Below are positions 32,613 through 41,361 of a stretch of 64,000 bases of DNA, in pieces (the stretch's first letter is position 1; every line of letters begins with the position of its first letter). Below the pieces are notes generated by a model that saw only the letters and a list, made by a program, of their open reading frames with translations, was not told the origin of the DNA and ran no database searches. Made by a program: the position numbers and the translations under genes. Origin of the DNA: a virus; the IMG/VR virus record IMGVR_UViG_3300014494_000005, positions 124,001 to 188,000 of that record. One strand, given 5' to 3'.

Positions 32613-35123
32613 TTAATTAATTGTTTTAATTCCAATATTATTTGCTGTTGATTTTTCTCTTTTTTGCCTATCAAATACAACAACACTATCATAAAAATGA
32701 ATTCCCGTTGTGTTTTTTGTAAATTCTGTTACTTTTAATTCAGGTGCTTCGCTATAAAAAGAATGAAGTTCATCAATTAAATTCTTAGTATATTCTATAA
32801 ATGTTAATGATTTCTTATAACCACCATTATAACGTGCCCAATAATTAGTATGAAGGTCTTCACATAAATATACACCACCATCATTTAATGCGCCATATAA
32901 TTCTTGAAAACTAATTATTTGTTGATGCATATAATGTCCACCATCATCAATAATAATATCAAATTTACCTTCAGATTTAATTAGTTCATGTAAAAAATTG
33001 GTATCAGCTTGGTCACCAATATAAATTTTAATTCTTTCTTCTTCAAATTTTTTACAACGAGGTTCAATATCGACACCAATAATTTCTGCTTGGTCACCAA
33101 AATATTCTTTCCACATTTTAAGTGAACCACCTTGCCAAATACCAATTTCTAACACTTTTATTTTTTTTCCAACAAAAGAACTAAAATGCCTTTCATAAAT
33201 ATCAAAATAATGTAACCATTTATCTATCATATTTCTATTTTGATTTGAATTAAAATAATCAATTAGTTTCATAGAATTTAATTTATTTAATAATTTTATT
33301 TTTATAAGTATTATTCCACCATTTATTACATCATTTGCAAATACAAGTGCTTCATCACCTTCTGACCATGACATTAAATAATCACGTATCTTTTTCATAC
33401 TAATAGTTACATAAGAATCATCAGTTGTTGATGCTACACTATTATTTATTTTAACGGAAAAAGAATTTTTTAAATATGTATAATGATGCATATACATTTC
33501 AGATATTTTATATGTACCTTCATTCATTTTTCTAACGGAGTCTACCAATACGGAAGATTTTGTAACTTCAAATTTTCTATTATCAATTTTAAGTACACTT
33601 GCTACAAAATATGTATCTTTAAAATAATGATTTTCATCATAATAATACGAATAAATTGGAGAATATAATGTATCTATATTATTATCATACATGAAATTAA
33701 TTTCGGATATTAATTCATTTACATTATATCTTTCATCTGAATCCATTGGCATTATGAACGTGCAATCATTTTTTTTACAATAATCTAAACCAATATTTCT
33801 TTTATTTAAAACACCTTGCTGTATATCTTTATCATTAATATCATAATAAACAATATCATTAACCAATTTATTATTTAATAAACGCTCTAAAATTTGTTTA
33901 TTTTCTTCTGGTTCTAAATTTCCTATAAACCCAATTTTTTGATGAACGATAACAATATAATCAACATAATTTTTAATTGATTTTATCGACTTCTCAATTA
34001 ATTCTAAGCCATAAAATGTATTATAAGCAACACCAACTTTAAATCTTTTATATTCTTTATTTTTAAATCTTTTAGATATATTATTATTTTTCCATATATT
34101 ATTTTTTAGTAATAGATTAATCTTTTTAAACATATCTCGTTCATTATCAAACTCATATATTAAATTACCAAAATAATTTCTTTTTGATTTTTCTGACACA
34201 ATTACACTACCATTAATTAATAATTCAAAAAGTCTAACTTGTTCTTGTAAATTAGATTCATAATAGTGTAAATTAACAATAATTTTTGAATTAAAAACAT
34301 ATTTATATAAATCATCACCAAATACTGAATGATTCATACATTTTCCAAAATTATAATTTTTATACTTATTACAATCAACTTCAGGAGCAAGTATACAAAT
34401 TTTATATTTATCATATAATAATGATAATATTTTTGCTCTTTTATCATTAACTGAACCTAAAAATAATAATTCATATTCTGGATTTGTTATATTATTTGTT
34501 CTAATTAATTCTGATACGTATTCTAAAGGAACATGAATTATATTATTAAATCCTTCTGCTTTTAAAAAATTAATATTATCTAAATCATAATCCCAAATTT
34601 CATCACATTCACTTAATGATTTTTGTATATGTTTTGTTCTATTAACAACTTCTCCATTTTTACTATTTATATTGTACCATTGACTTTTATTATCATAAAG
34701 TTGCTCTAATTGATATATAACAATTTTATAATTTGGATATTTTTCTCGATATTCTGAAATATTAAAATCTATATTGTAACTTAAAATAACTAATGTGTTA
34801 TTATATTTAAATTGATTTTGAAATTTAGATAATACCATCGTTCTCACACCTTCAAAAGGATTGTATTTTGTTTTTCGTGTGATAATACATTCCAATGGAC
34901 AATTAGGTAATTGAATGAATGTTTTTTTAGGAATTTGAATATTATGGAAATTACCACCTCTTAATTTAGTACGTTCATCATTAGATAATTTAATATCTGG
35001 TCTTGTAATATCATTATTCATTTTTAATTCATTTTTTTTACTATCAATAAAGGCATGTTGATTCTGATGAATTTCAATTCTTTTTTTTATTGTTCTTTTT
35101 ACTTCATTTCTTGTTTTTTTCAT
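32613..35123 (-). CDS. Three-domain fusion: GT-B transferase + GT2-like transferase + methyltransferase
   Basis: 836 residues. Residues about 60-340 look like a CgeB-type GT-B domain (YELLFLGSVNDKRAKIL, KIIVNLHYYE, QEQVRLFELLINGSVIVSE). Residues about 365-580 are a GT2-like domain (KVGVAYNTFYGLELIEKSI, CTFIMPMDSDERY with its DxD-like site). Residues about 610-820 are a class I methyltransferase (VLEIGIWQGGSLKMW, IIGVDIEP, FDIIIDDGGHYMHQQI, VYLCEDLH). A single chain could thus add two sugars and methylate the product. Middle domain resembles the separate protein at 35120-35929. Confidence 0.75.
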   Translation of the reverse strand: MKKTRNEVKRTIKKRIEIHQNQHAFIDSKKNELKMNNDITRPDIKLSNDERTKLRGGNFHNIQIPKKTFIQLPNCPLECIITRKTKYNPFEGVRTMVLSKFQNQFKYNNTLVILSYNIDFNISEYREKYPNYKIVIYQLEQLYDNKSQWYNINSKNGEVVNRTKHIQKSLSECDEIWDYDLDNINFLKAEGFNNIIHVPLEYVSELIRTNNITNPEYELLFLGSVNDKRAKILSLLYDKYKICILAPEVDCNKYKNYNFGKCMNHSVFGDDLYKYVFNSKIIVNLHYYESNLQEQVRLFELLINGSVIVSEKSKRNYFGNLIYEFDNERDMFKKINLLLKNNIWKNNNISKRFKNKEYKRFKVGVAYNTFYGLELIEKSIKSIKNYVDYIVIVHQKIGFIGNLEPEENKQILERLLNNKLVNDIVYYDINDKDIQQGVLNKRNIGLDYCKKNDCTFIMPMDSDERYNVNELISEINFMYDNNIDTLYSPIYSYYYDENHYFKDTYFVASVLKIDNRKFEVTKSSVLVDSVRKMNEGTYKISEMYMHHYTYLKNSFSVKINNSVASTTDDSYVTISMKKIRDYLMSWSEGDEALVFANDVINGGIILIKIKLLNKLNSMKLIDYFNSNQNRNMIDKWLHYFDIYERHFSSFVGKKIKVLEIGIWQGGSLKMWKEYFGDQAEIIGVDIEPRCKKFEEERIKIYIGDQADTNFLHELIKSEGKFDIIIDDGGHYMHQQIISFQELYGALNDGGVYLCEDLHTNYWARYNGGYKKSLTFIEYTKNLIDELHSFYSEAPELKVTEFTKNTTGIHFYDSVVVFDRQKREKSTANNIGIKTIN

Positions 35124-35929
35124 TTAATAATTCTATCATAATTACTTAACATTATAATTGGTTCAATTTTTTTTAATTTTAAAAATCCCCATTCATTTAA
35201 ACCAACTAAATTATCTTCATTCCAATTGTTATAATAATCAATTTGTTTTTGAATAGCAACATCATTATCATAATTAAGTCTTTTTGCTGCATTTCTTATC
35301 TTACTATCAATATTCTTCCTAACCAATGTCATATGATGCATTTGTATAACATCAGGTTGAAATATAACATATCTATCATAATTAGGTCTTCTTGTTGGGT
35401 CAACAAGTACTGGCGAAGGATAATCTTGTATAAATGAAACATTATTTCCTTTAATTGGAAAAAATAAACTAACCATAGTATCGTGTGGTTTATCAATTAA
35501 ATACGAGGAAGATTTATAATAATCATTATAATCTGCAAAACCAACAAAATTTGGATTTTCATCATACCATGCCAATAATTTAGCAAATTGTTCTTCAACA
35601 TAAAATTCATCACAATCCATTGACATATGATGGGTACAATATTTTTTTCTTGATAAATTAATACCAATATTTCTTTTAATAATTTGATTCGAATGAGGTG
35701 AAAGTGTTTGTTGATTTTCATAAAATACTAATTCATCAATTAATCCCTCATTTTTTAAATCGTTTAATATTTCTATTAAATTTTCAGAACATTTATTTCC
35801 CCAATATGATTCTGTTTGATATACAACCGATATAAATTCAACCAAATCTCTTATTTGAAGTATTGAATCTTTTAGTAATTCTTGTCCATCAAAAATATTA
35901 TAACATATACCATATTTTGTAAATCCCAT
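35120..35929 (-). CDS. GT2-like glycosyltransferase
   Basis: 269 residues. GICYNIFDGQELLKDSILQI, then IIKRNIGINLSRKKYCTHHMSMDCDEFY with a D-x-D site, and a late YVIFQPDVIQMHHM, where His residues are common in this group. It is similar in order and motif to the middle domain of the adjacent fusion, suggesting tandem duplication. ATGA overlap with the fusion gene. Confidence 0.7.
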   Translation of the reverse strand: MGFTKYGICYNIFDGQELLKDSILQIRDLVEFISVVYQTESYWGNKCSENLIEILNDLKNEGLIDELVFYENQQTLSPHSNQIIKRNIGINLSRKKYCTHHMSMDCDEFYVEEQFAKLLAWYDENPNFVGFADYNDYYKSSSYLIDKPHDTMVSLFFPIKGNNVSFIQDYPSPVLVDPTRRPNYDRYVIFQPDVIQMHHMTLVRKNIDSKIRNAAKRLNYDNDVAIQKQIDYYNNWNEDNLVGLNEWGFLKLKKIEPIIMLSNYDRIIK

Positions 35930-35930
35930 A

Positions 35931-37439
35931 TTATTTAATCATTCTAATAATTTTATTTAAAACTTCTTTATTTTTTAGATAAAATGGATGTAATCTTTCA
36001 AAATAATCACTATTTAATTTTTCTAATTTATCATTACTTCTATCTCTTGACATTGATTCATAATGATATGCAACTGCATCACAAACTGTAATATTTTTCT
36101 TACCTTTAATAAGACAATTCAAATTCAATTCAACATCTTCAAAACATTCAATATATGATTCATTAAAATATCCAATATCAATAAATACTTGTTTATTAAT
36201 CAATAAAAATGCTCCTGTATTTCCTAACGAATTATAATTTATTCCAGTAAAATAATTATTTGTTTTTCTAAGGTCAGTATGTGTTAAATGTATATTATCG
36301 GTTGTATCTCTAACAATTGCAATTCCACAATGCTGTACACTGGCATCTGCGAAATGCAATCTAATTCCAATTGTACCAACATTTTCTTTATTTGCATTAT
36401 AAATTTCGACACACCTACTTAATACATCATTTAATAATTTAACATCATCATTACAAAATAAAATTAATTCAGTATCTTCAGATACATGATTTCTCACCAT
36501 ATCATTATTTATTTTACCAAAATTATACCAATCATATTGAATTAATTTAACTTTATCACTTAATATCTCCGAATATCTATTAATAACATTAGGACTACTA
36601 CCAGTATCAGCAATAAGTATTTCATAATTATAATAATTAACACAATCATTCCATGAATTAACATTATTTTTAATTAAATTAAAATTATTTTTTGTTGGTA
36701 TAATTACACTAACTTTAGGTGTTTCTTTTAATTTAATATTAAATTCTTTATATTGTGGTGGTAATGATAATGGTAACTCATCTTTATATTTATTTGCAAA
36801 TTGAATTCTACTATTCTCCCATTCTTGATTGGTCATGCCTATTGATTTATGTAAAATTCTTATTGAAGTGGTTACTCCTATATTACAACCATCAAGGTAG
36901 TTAGGTATTACCATTGAAATTTCGTAAAAATGAAACCCTTTAAATTCTTCATCAAATTTATGCACAATATTATTACAATCAATTGCCATAAACACACCAT
37001 CAATAACTACTACTTCTTTTACATTTGGTATTTCCTTTGAATATTCGCTAACCCAAGTACTTATTCCATTCGTATGCTCTACTATCCCAAACATTTTAGT
37101 TTTATCGGTCCACCAACAGCCATTTTCGTGAAGAAAAGTTGTACCAGCTATTCCAATAATATCAAAATTAGTATTATTAAATTTATTTAATAATATTTTA
37201 CCCCAATTTTTTGTTTTTATTAAAACATCCGGATGTAGGAATACCATAATAACATTATCTTTATTATAATCGACAATTGCTTTATTATATATTGAAGTTA
37301 ATGAATATTGATTATAATTAGTGTAGCACACAACATCATGGTTAACACCAATAGTGTTATGAATATGATTTATAAATTCATTATTCTTTTCATCACCTAA
37401 ATGTGATGAAAATACTACTATTATTTTATTTTTTATCAT
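35931..37439 (-). CDS. Bifunctional GT-A glycosyltransferase (two domains)
   Basis: 502 residues. The N-terminal half (about 1-225) is a Glyco_tranf_2_5-like domain (VVFSSHLGDEKN, YNKAIVDYNKDNVIMVFLHPDV, GIAGTTFLH, DGVFMAIDC). The C-terminal half is classical GT2: PKVSVIIPTKNNFNLI, ILIADTGSS, ELILFCNDDVKLL (DD) and GAFLLINKQVF. First gene of the island on the minus strand. It probably acts with the other transferases on one glycan. Confidence 0.8.
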   Translation of the reverse strand: MIKNKIIVVFSSHLGDEKNNEFINHIHNTIGVNHDVVCYTNYNQYSLTSIYNKAIVDYNKDNVIMVFLHPDVLIKTKNWGKILLNKFNNTNFDIIGIAGTTFLHENGCWWTDKTKMFGIVEHTNGISTWVSEYSKEIPNVKEVVVIDGVFMAIDCNNIVHKFDEEFKGFHFYEISMVIPNYLDGCNIGVTTSIRILHKSIGMTNQEWENSRIQFANKYKDELPLSLPPQYKEFNIKLKETPKVSVIIPTKNNFNLIKNNVNSWNDCVNYYNYEILIADTGSSPNVINRYSEILSDKVKLIQYDWYNFGKINNDMVRNHVSEDTELILFCNDDVKLLNDVLSRCVEIYNANKENVGTIGIRLHFADASVQHCGIAIVRDTTDNIHLTHTDLRKTNNYFTGINYNSLGNTGAFLLINKQVFIDIGYFNESYIECFEDVELNLNCLIKGKKNITVCDAVAYHYESMSRDRSNDKLEKLNSDYFERLHPFYLKNKEVLNKIIRMIK

Positions 37440-37455
37440 ATAAGATTTATTTAAA

Positions 37456-37824
37456 TTATAATAATTTTTTTCTTACTTCTAATAAAGCATCATCAATTCT
37501 TTCGCTCATCCTTTTTAAGTTTGTAAATGATGCTCCATTATTAATTAATATTATATCTTCAAATCTATCTTTAGATATTAAAAATTCAATAACTTCTTCT
37601 TTTGATGGACAATCAAATAAATATTCAAAAAATTTTAAATATTTATTATTGTTTAAATTTACTTCAACAATTAAATTATTATACATAATTGTTTTGTCAA
37701 AATATTCTAAATAACATTTACCATCCTTTTCACGAACTCTTGCTCTTATTTCCCTTTCTATTTCATCATCAGTTAATAGTTTAGGATATATCAATTTATA
37801 AAAATTTAATGATATTATTTTCAC
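37456..37824 (-). CDS. Uncharacterised small protein
   Basis: 122 residues, charged, without membrane segment or known motif. It has a basic centre (EIRARVREKDGKCYL) and a helical C terminus (RMSERIDDALLEVRKKLL). It lies 17 bases upstream of the island in the same direction and may share its transcript. Function unknown. Confidence 0.6.
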   Translation of the reverse strand: MKIISLNFYKLIYPKLLTDDEIEREIRARVREKDGKCYLEYFDKTIMYNNLIVEVNLNNNKYLKFFEYLFDCPSKEEVIEFLISKDRFEDIILINNGASFTNLKRMSERIDDALLEVRKKLL

Positions 37825-37876
37825 TAATTTAAAAATTATTTCATCTGAAGTTGGTTTTTATTTAGACCAAAGAGTA

Positions 37877-38257
37877 TTAGAAATTACACCAAGGTCGTAA
37901 TTCCTCCCATCCAAGATTGATTTTCACCCAAGCACCTATAAAATCTCTAATTTGATTGTAATTAAGACCATATTTATCTTCAAAAATCTTCCAAATTAAT
38001 GAATGTCTTATAAGAAAATAATTATCTTTATAATCCAATTTAAATAACCACTCATTGTTCTCATTATAAAAAGTTGTTATTTTTTCACCAGTAATCTTAA
38101 GTGTTGAATTATTAAACACACTGAAAAGAAAATCCTGCATTTCCTTTTCTTTTAGTTTATCTAATTTTAAAATTGTTTTGAATTTAATTACTTCTAATGT
38201 GCTATTTTTTATATCAATTTCAAAACCTTCAGGTGCATTAATCTTAATTTCATTCAT
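37877..38257 (-). CDS. Uncharacterised small protein
   Basis: 126 residues. Visible features: an N-terminal beta-like stretch (INAPEGFEIDI..STLEVIKF), a helical middle and an aromatic C terminus (WVKINLGWEELRPWCNF). The EIDIKNSTLEVIKFK segment resembles a phrase frequent in small phage and prophage proteins of Bacteroidota, with no function known to me. Likely co-transcribed with 38276-39115. Confidence 0.6.
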   Translation of the reverse strand: MNEIKINAPEGFEIDIKNSTLEVIKFKTILKLDKLKEKEMQDFLFSVFNNSTLKITGEKITTFYNENNEWLFKLDYKDNYFLIRHSLIWKIFEDKYGLNYNQIRDFIGAWVKINLGWEELRPWCNF

Positions 38258-38275
38258 AATATTTATTTTTTTAAT

Positions 38276-39115
38276 TTATTTATTTTCTTTAAGAAATTTA
38301 ATAAAATCTTTTTTTAATGCTTCTCCAATAATTTCATAAATTTCATCAGTCTTAACATTTCCATTGATGGGCAAATCAATCAAAACGGGAAACCCAAATA
38401 TTATTCGTTTAAATTTTCTAAAACTATTGGGATGAGATAGTGTGATGTCTTCTTTATAGAATTTAAATTCATCTACGATATGTGGTTTATCATTATAAAA
38501 CCGAACTTCTATCATGTCATCATTTTCTAACTTAGATATTGTTAAATTCGGGTGTAGCGACTCATTTTCATTATTTGTTAATGCGTATTCATATATAGCA
38601 TTTTTTGATTTTAATTCATCAATATGGAAAAATATTATACTACCAACATCAGTAATACGATTCGTTAAAATACCCTCATATATAATATCATTATCATCAA
38701 TAATTCTACCAGACGTAAATTTTTTATTTAAATAATTGCGAATATTTTCTTTGCTTTTCCAAACTTCGGGATATATTTCTGGTAATGGGTTCAAATCTAA
38801 ATTTAGAAAAACATTTTTTTGTGCACTAATCCATTCTTCATCCTTTTGATGATTATATTCATAACATTCAATGCGTAATTTATTATTATTCACATATATT
38901 GAATGTTCTATATCATATCTATAATTTATTATTGGCTTATTTAACCAACTTAGAGATTCTAATAAATCTTTAAGTACATAACTTGCAGAAATAGTGTCAT
39001 TTTCATTAAGAATTGATTCATTAACTTCATTTAATTTACTAATTAATGTTTGATTCCAATCCTTTTGAAATTTTTCGTTAGAATTTTCTGGCATTAAATA
39101 ATTCCATTTTTCCAT
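38276..39115 (-). CDS. Uncharacterised early protein
   Basis: 279 residues, soluble, acidic, no motif I recognise. It contains DVGSIIFFHIDELKSKNAIY and a C-terminal IIFGFPVLIDLPINGNVKTD. It is first behind the strong host-type promoter at 39156-39187, so it is probably expressed early after infection. A role in host takeover is possible but unsupported by sequence. Confidence 0.6.
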   Translation of the reverse strand: MEKWNYLMPENSNEKFQKDWNQTLISKLNEVNESILNENDTISASYVLKDLLESLSWLNKPIINYRYDIEHSIYVNNNKLRIECYEYNHQKDEEWISAQKNVFLNLDLNPLPEIYPEVWKSKENIRNYLNKKFTSGRIIDDNDIIYEGILTNRITDVGSIIFFHIDELKSKNAIYEYALTNNENESLHPNLTISKLENDDMIEVRFYNDKPHIVDEFKFYKEDITLSHPNSFRKFKRIIFGFPVLIDLPINGNVKTDEIYEIIGEALKKDFIKFLKENK

Positions 39116-39155
39116 GATTATTTTAATTTTATATTAATAATATTTTATATGATTA

Positions 39156-39187
39156 CAAATATATAACATTTAAATTAAATTGTCAAG
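39156..39187 (-). promoter_or_regulatory. Host-type promoter upstream of 38276-39115
   Basis: CTTG, 20 bases, TATATTTG on the minus strand, about 40 bases upstream of the start codon. Confidence 0.75.
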
Positions 39188-39205
39188 TATTATTATATTT
39201 CTCCG

Positions 39206-40300
39206 TTATTTAAATCCAATATTATTTTTATTTTCAACATAATTTTCATCTTTTTCATAAAAGACATCTGCTAATGATACTTCACTATCATATATTTTAT
39301 TAATATTTAATTCTATAGCTAATTTATTTGCATTTTCAATTGTAAGTGCTTTAAAATTATGTTTAAATAATGTTCTTCCCTTTCTTAAAAGCGCATTATC
39401 TATATTATCTGCAACATTATATGTTAAAATTATTTTTAAATTTAATGCTTCCCCTAATAAACCATCGCCTAAATTTAATAGTGTAGATATATTATTTGTA
39501 TTAATTTTTCTTGATTTAATTAAATTTTCACAATCCTCTAAAATAATAACGCTATTTTTTAAATTATTTAAAATAAATGATTGTAATGATGGGTCATTAA
39601 ATCCTTCAATGTTTTGAATTGAAAGATTATAAAACTTTTTATTAATAATAGATAATAAATATTTTATTAATGTTGTTTTTCCCGAACCCGGAATTCCAGA
39701 AAATAATAAAATACCGCATTTATCATTATTAATAATATCAACTATTTTATTAATATCTAAATCATTATAATAATATTTTTTTATTTCTGGCGCATGAACT
39801 TCATAATCTTGTAATGAAAAATTATTATTCTGATGGGATATTTGATAAAATTTTGGTTTTTTTATATCTTCACAAATTCTATAATTAGATATGAATTTTT
39901 CAATAAATTTATTATGTTCAATATTATTAAGTAAAAATATTAAATAAACACTAAATGTTTTATTATTAGAATTTTTAAAAATTTGAATGAATAAATCTTT
40001 ATTTAAATTTGTAAAAATGCTGTCATTAAAAAATGGTATAACCTCATATCTTTGAATATTATTTCCTATTTCCAATAGATGATATTCATCCCTTTTAAAA
40101 TCAGATGAATTAGATTGAAACATAATTAAATTATTTTTATATAAAAAATTAATTAATTCATCATATTTACAATAATTTCCATTTAAAGAAATAATTTTAT
40201 ACTCTATTGAGTTATTATAATAAATAAATAATTTTTTTATAAATATATCAGAATTACTAACAATATCTAATATATTTGAAGAATTCATAATTTTATTCAT
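39206..40300 (-). CDS. AAA+ ATPase
   Basis: 364 residues. The C-terminal half has Walker A FSGIPGSGKTTL, Walker B NSVIILEDCENL, a sensor-like IILTYNVADNID and an arginine-finger-like NALLRKGR, the order seen in BCS1-type AAA+ proteins. The N-terminal 170 residues have no recognisable fold. The C terminus (SEVSLADVFYEKDENYVE) is typical of short AAA+ proteins in phages. A TATATTTG element at 40324-40331 on the minus strand, without a clear -33 box, may drive it. Substrate unknown. Confidence 0.8.
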   Translation of the reverse strand: MNKIMNSSNILDIVSNSDIFIKKLFIYYNNSIEYKIISLNGNYCKYDELINFLYKNNLIMFQSNSSDFKRDEYHLLEIGNNIQRYEVIPFFNDSIFTNLNKDLFIQIFKNSNNKTFSVYLIFLLNNIEHNKFIEKFISNYRICEDIKKPKFYQISHQNNNFSLQDYEVHAPEIKKYYYNDLDINKIVDIINNDKCGILLFSGIPGSGKTTLIKYLLSIINKKFYNLSIQNIEGFNDPSLQSFILNNLKNSVIILEDCENLIKSRKINTNNISTLLNLGDGLLGEALNLKIILTYNVADNIDNALLRKGRTLFKHNFKALTIENANKLAIELNINKIYDSEVSLADVFYEKDENYVENKNNIGFK

Positions 40301-40323
40301 AATTTTATGTTTTAAATTAACTA

Positions 40324-40331
40324 CAAATATA
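40324..40331 (-). promoter_or_regulatory. -7 promoter element (TATATTTG) upstream of the AAA+ gene
   Basis: TATATTTG on the minus strand about 25 bases before the start codon; no good -33 element is visible at 19-20 bases. Confidence 0.4.
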
Positions 40332-40483
40332 TAAAATTATATTTAAATAATAAATGTTATTATAATATAAGTTTAAATTTTATATTACCACAATTATAGA
40401 TTCTTAAATATTTTCTTTCTAAATTTTATATTTAATTTTTTACTAAAAGTCTTGTTTTAATTAACCAAATATTTTTTGAAAAT

Positions 40484-40597
40484 ATGTATACTAAATGTAA
40501 TCCAATATCTGAATAATCATCAATTAAAAATTATGACGGAGAATATTATGTGTTGAAAGAAAATAAAAGCAGTTATATTTTTATTAAATCTTTTTAA
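40484..40597 (+). pseudogene. Possible decayed small ORF with in-frame TAA
   Basis: ATG at 40484 opens a 10-codon frame (MYTKCNPISE) to a TAA. The same frame then continues for 26 more codons (SSIKNYDGEYYVLKENKSSY...) to another TAA. The continued part looks protein-like (YDGEYYVLKE). It may be a remnant of a small early gene. The surrounding 40301-40683 interval otherwise holds only promoters. Confidence 0.25.
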
Positions 40598-40613
40598 ATA
40601 AAAATAAAAAATG

Positions 40614-40644
40614 TTTGTTAAATTGATTTAATTTTGTATATTTG
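40614..40644 (+). promoter_or_regulatory. Host-type promoter, plus strand
   Basis: TTTG, 19 bases, TATATTTG: an exact match to the Bacteroidota vegetative promoter consensus, with the start codon of the next gene 40 bases downstream. Confidence 0.75.
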
Positions 40645-40683
40645 CTCACATAGAAAAAATTTTTTAATCTAAATTAGAATCAT

Positions 40684-41019
40684 ATGAAAGATAATCAAAC
40701 ACATGAATTAAAATTTTTAAATAAAAATAAAAATAATTTTGAAAAATTAAATCAATTTATTAATATTAATCGAAATAATATTCGTTTAATATTAGCATCT
40801 CCCGAAATGTGTGAATATTTAAAATCATCAAATGATTGTGAAAACATTATTCATAAAGGTTATCCAGAATTTACTCATATAAAATATAAAGGAATTTTTG
40901 TTATTGAAATCCCATTAAAATTTCCAATAAATGTAATTAATTTTATATTAAAAAATAATGATATAAAATTCAATATTCCATGTATTTGTGGAATATATAA
41001 AGATGAGAAACATTCATAA
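40684..41019 (+). CDS. Uncharacterised small early protein
   Basis: 111 residues, basic and Asn-rich, with an ordered C-terminal part (FTHIKYKGIFVIEIPLKFP, then INVINFILKNNDIKF, CICGIYKD). It is the only plus-strand gene in a minus-strand stretch and has an exact host-type promoter, so early independent expression is likely. No family recognised. Confidence 0.6.
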   Translation: MKDNQTHELKFLNKNKNNFEKLNQFININRNNIRLILASPEMCEYLKSSNDCENIIHKGYPEFTHIKYKGIFVIEIPLKFPINVINFILKNNDIKFNIPCICGIYKDEKHS

Positions 41020-41049
41020 TTATCATGCAAAAGACCTATAATAATTTAT

Positions 41050-41361
41050 TTAATTATTTTTATATGCAGTTAATATTGCCTCATAATCTGCAATTGCTTT
41101 ATTAAGTGGAAATGGAATTCTAATTAAAACACCTTCAGGAATATCAAATTCATTGGCATATATATTATTTCCGTAAAGTATTATAAAATCATAAAAAGGA
41201 TTTCCATAATATTTTTGAGATATTTTATCCAATCTACTTGAAGGAGTCCAATATTCATATTTATCACTAGAATTAACAGGCAAATTTACAAATGGCATAG
41301 AATCTATTGTACCATCTGAATTTTTTAAAATTGAATATCTATCATAGTCTTTGTATGGCAT
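41050..41361 (-). CDS. 53: LysM-like baseplate protein (T4 gp53-like)
   Basis: 103 residues. After an N-terminal strand region (YDRYSILKN), a LysM-type module follows: TPSSRLDKISQKYYGNPFYDFIILYGNNI and a closing IPEGVLIRIPFP. This is the layout of T4 gp53, a baseplate wedge component. It is one base from the 1083-residue baseplate protein, suggesting co-translation and joint assembly. Confidence 0.75.
   Translation of the reverse strand: MPYKDYDRYSILKNSDGTIDSMPFVNLPVNSSDKYEYWTPSSRLDKISQKYYGNPFYDFIILYGNNIYANEFDIPEGVLIRIPFPLNKAIADYEAILTAYKNN

Noticed and set aside
38276-39115. Ubiquitin-protease-like domain suggested by the C-terminal region
   Set aside because: Only a vague resemblance; no catalytic Cys or His box could be found.
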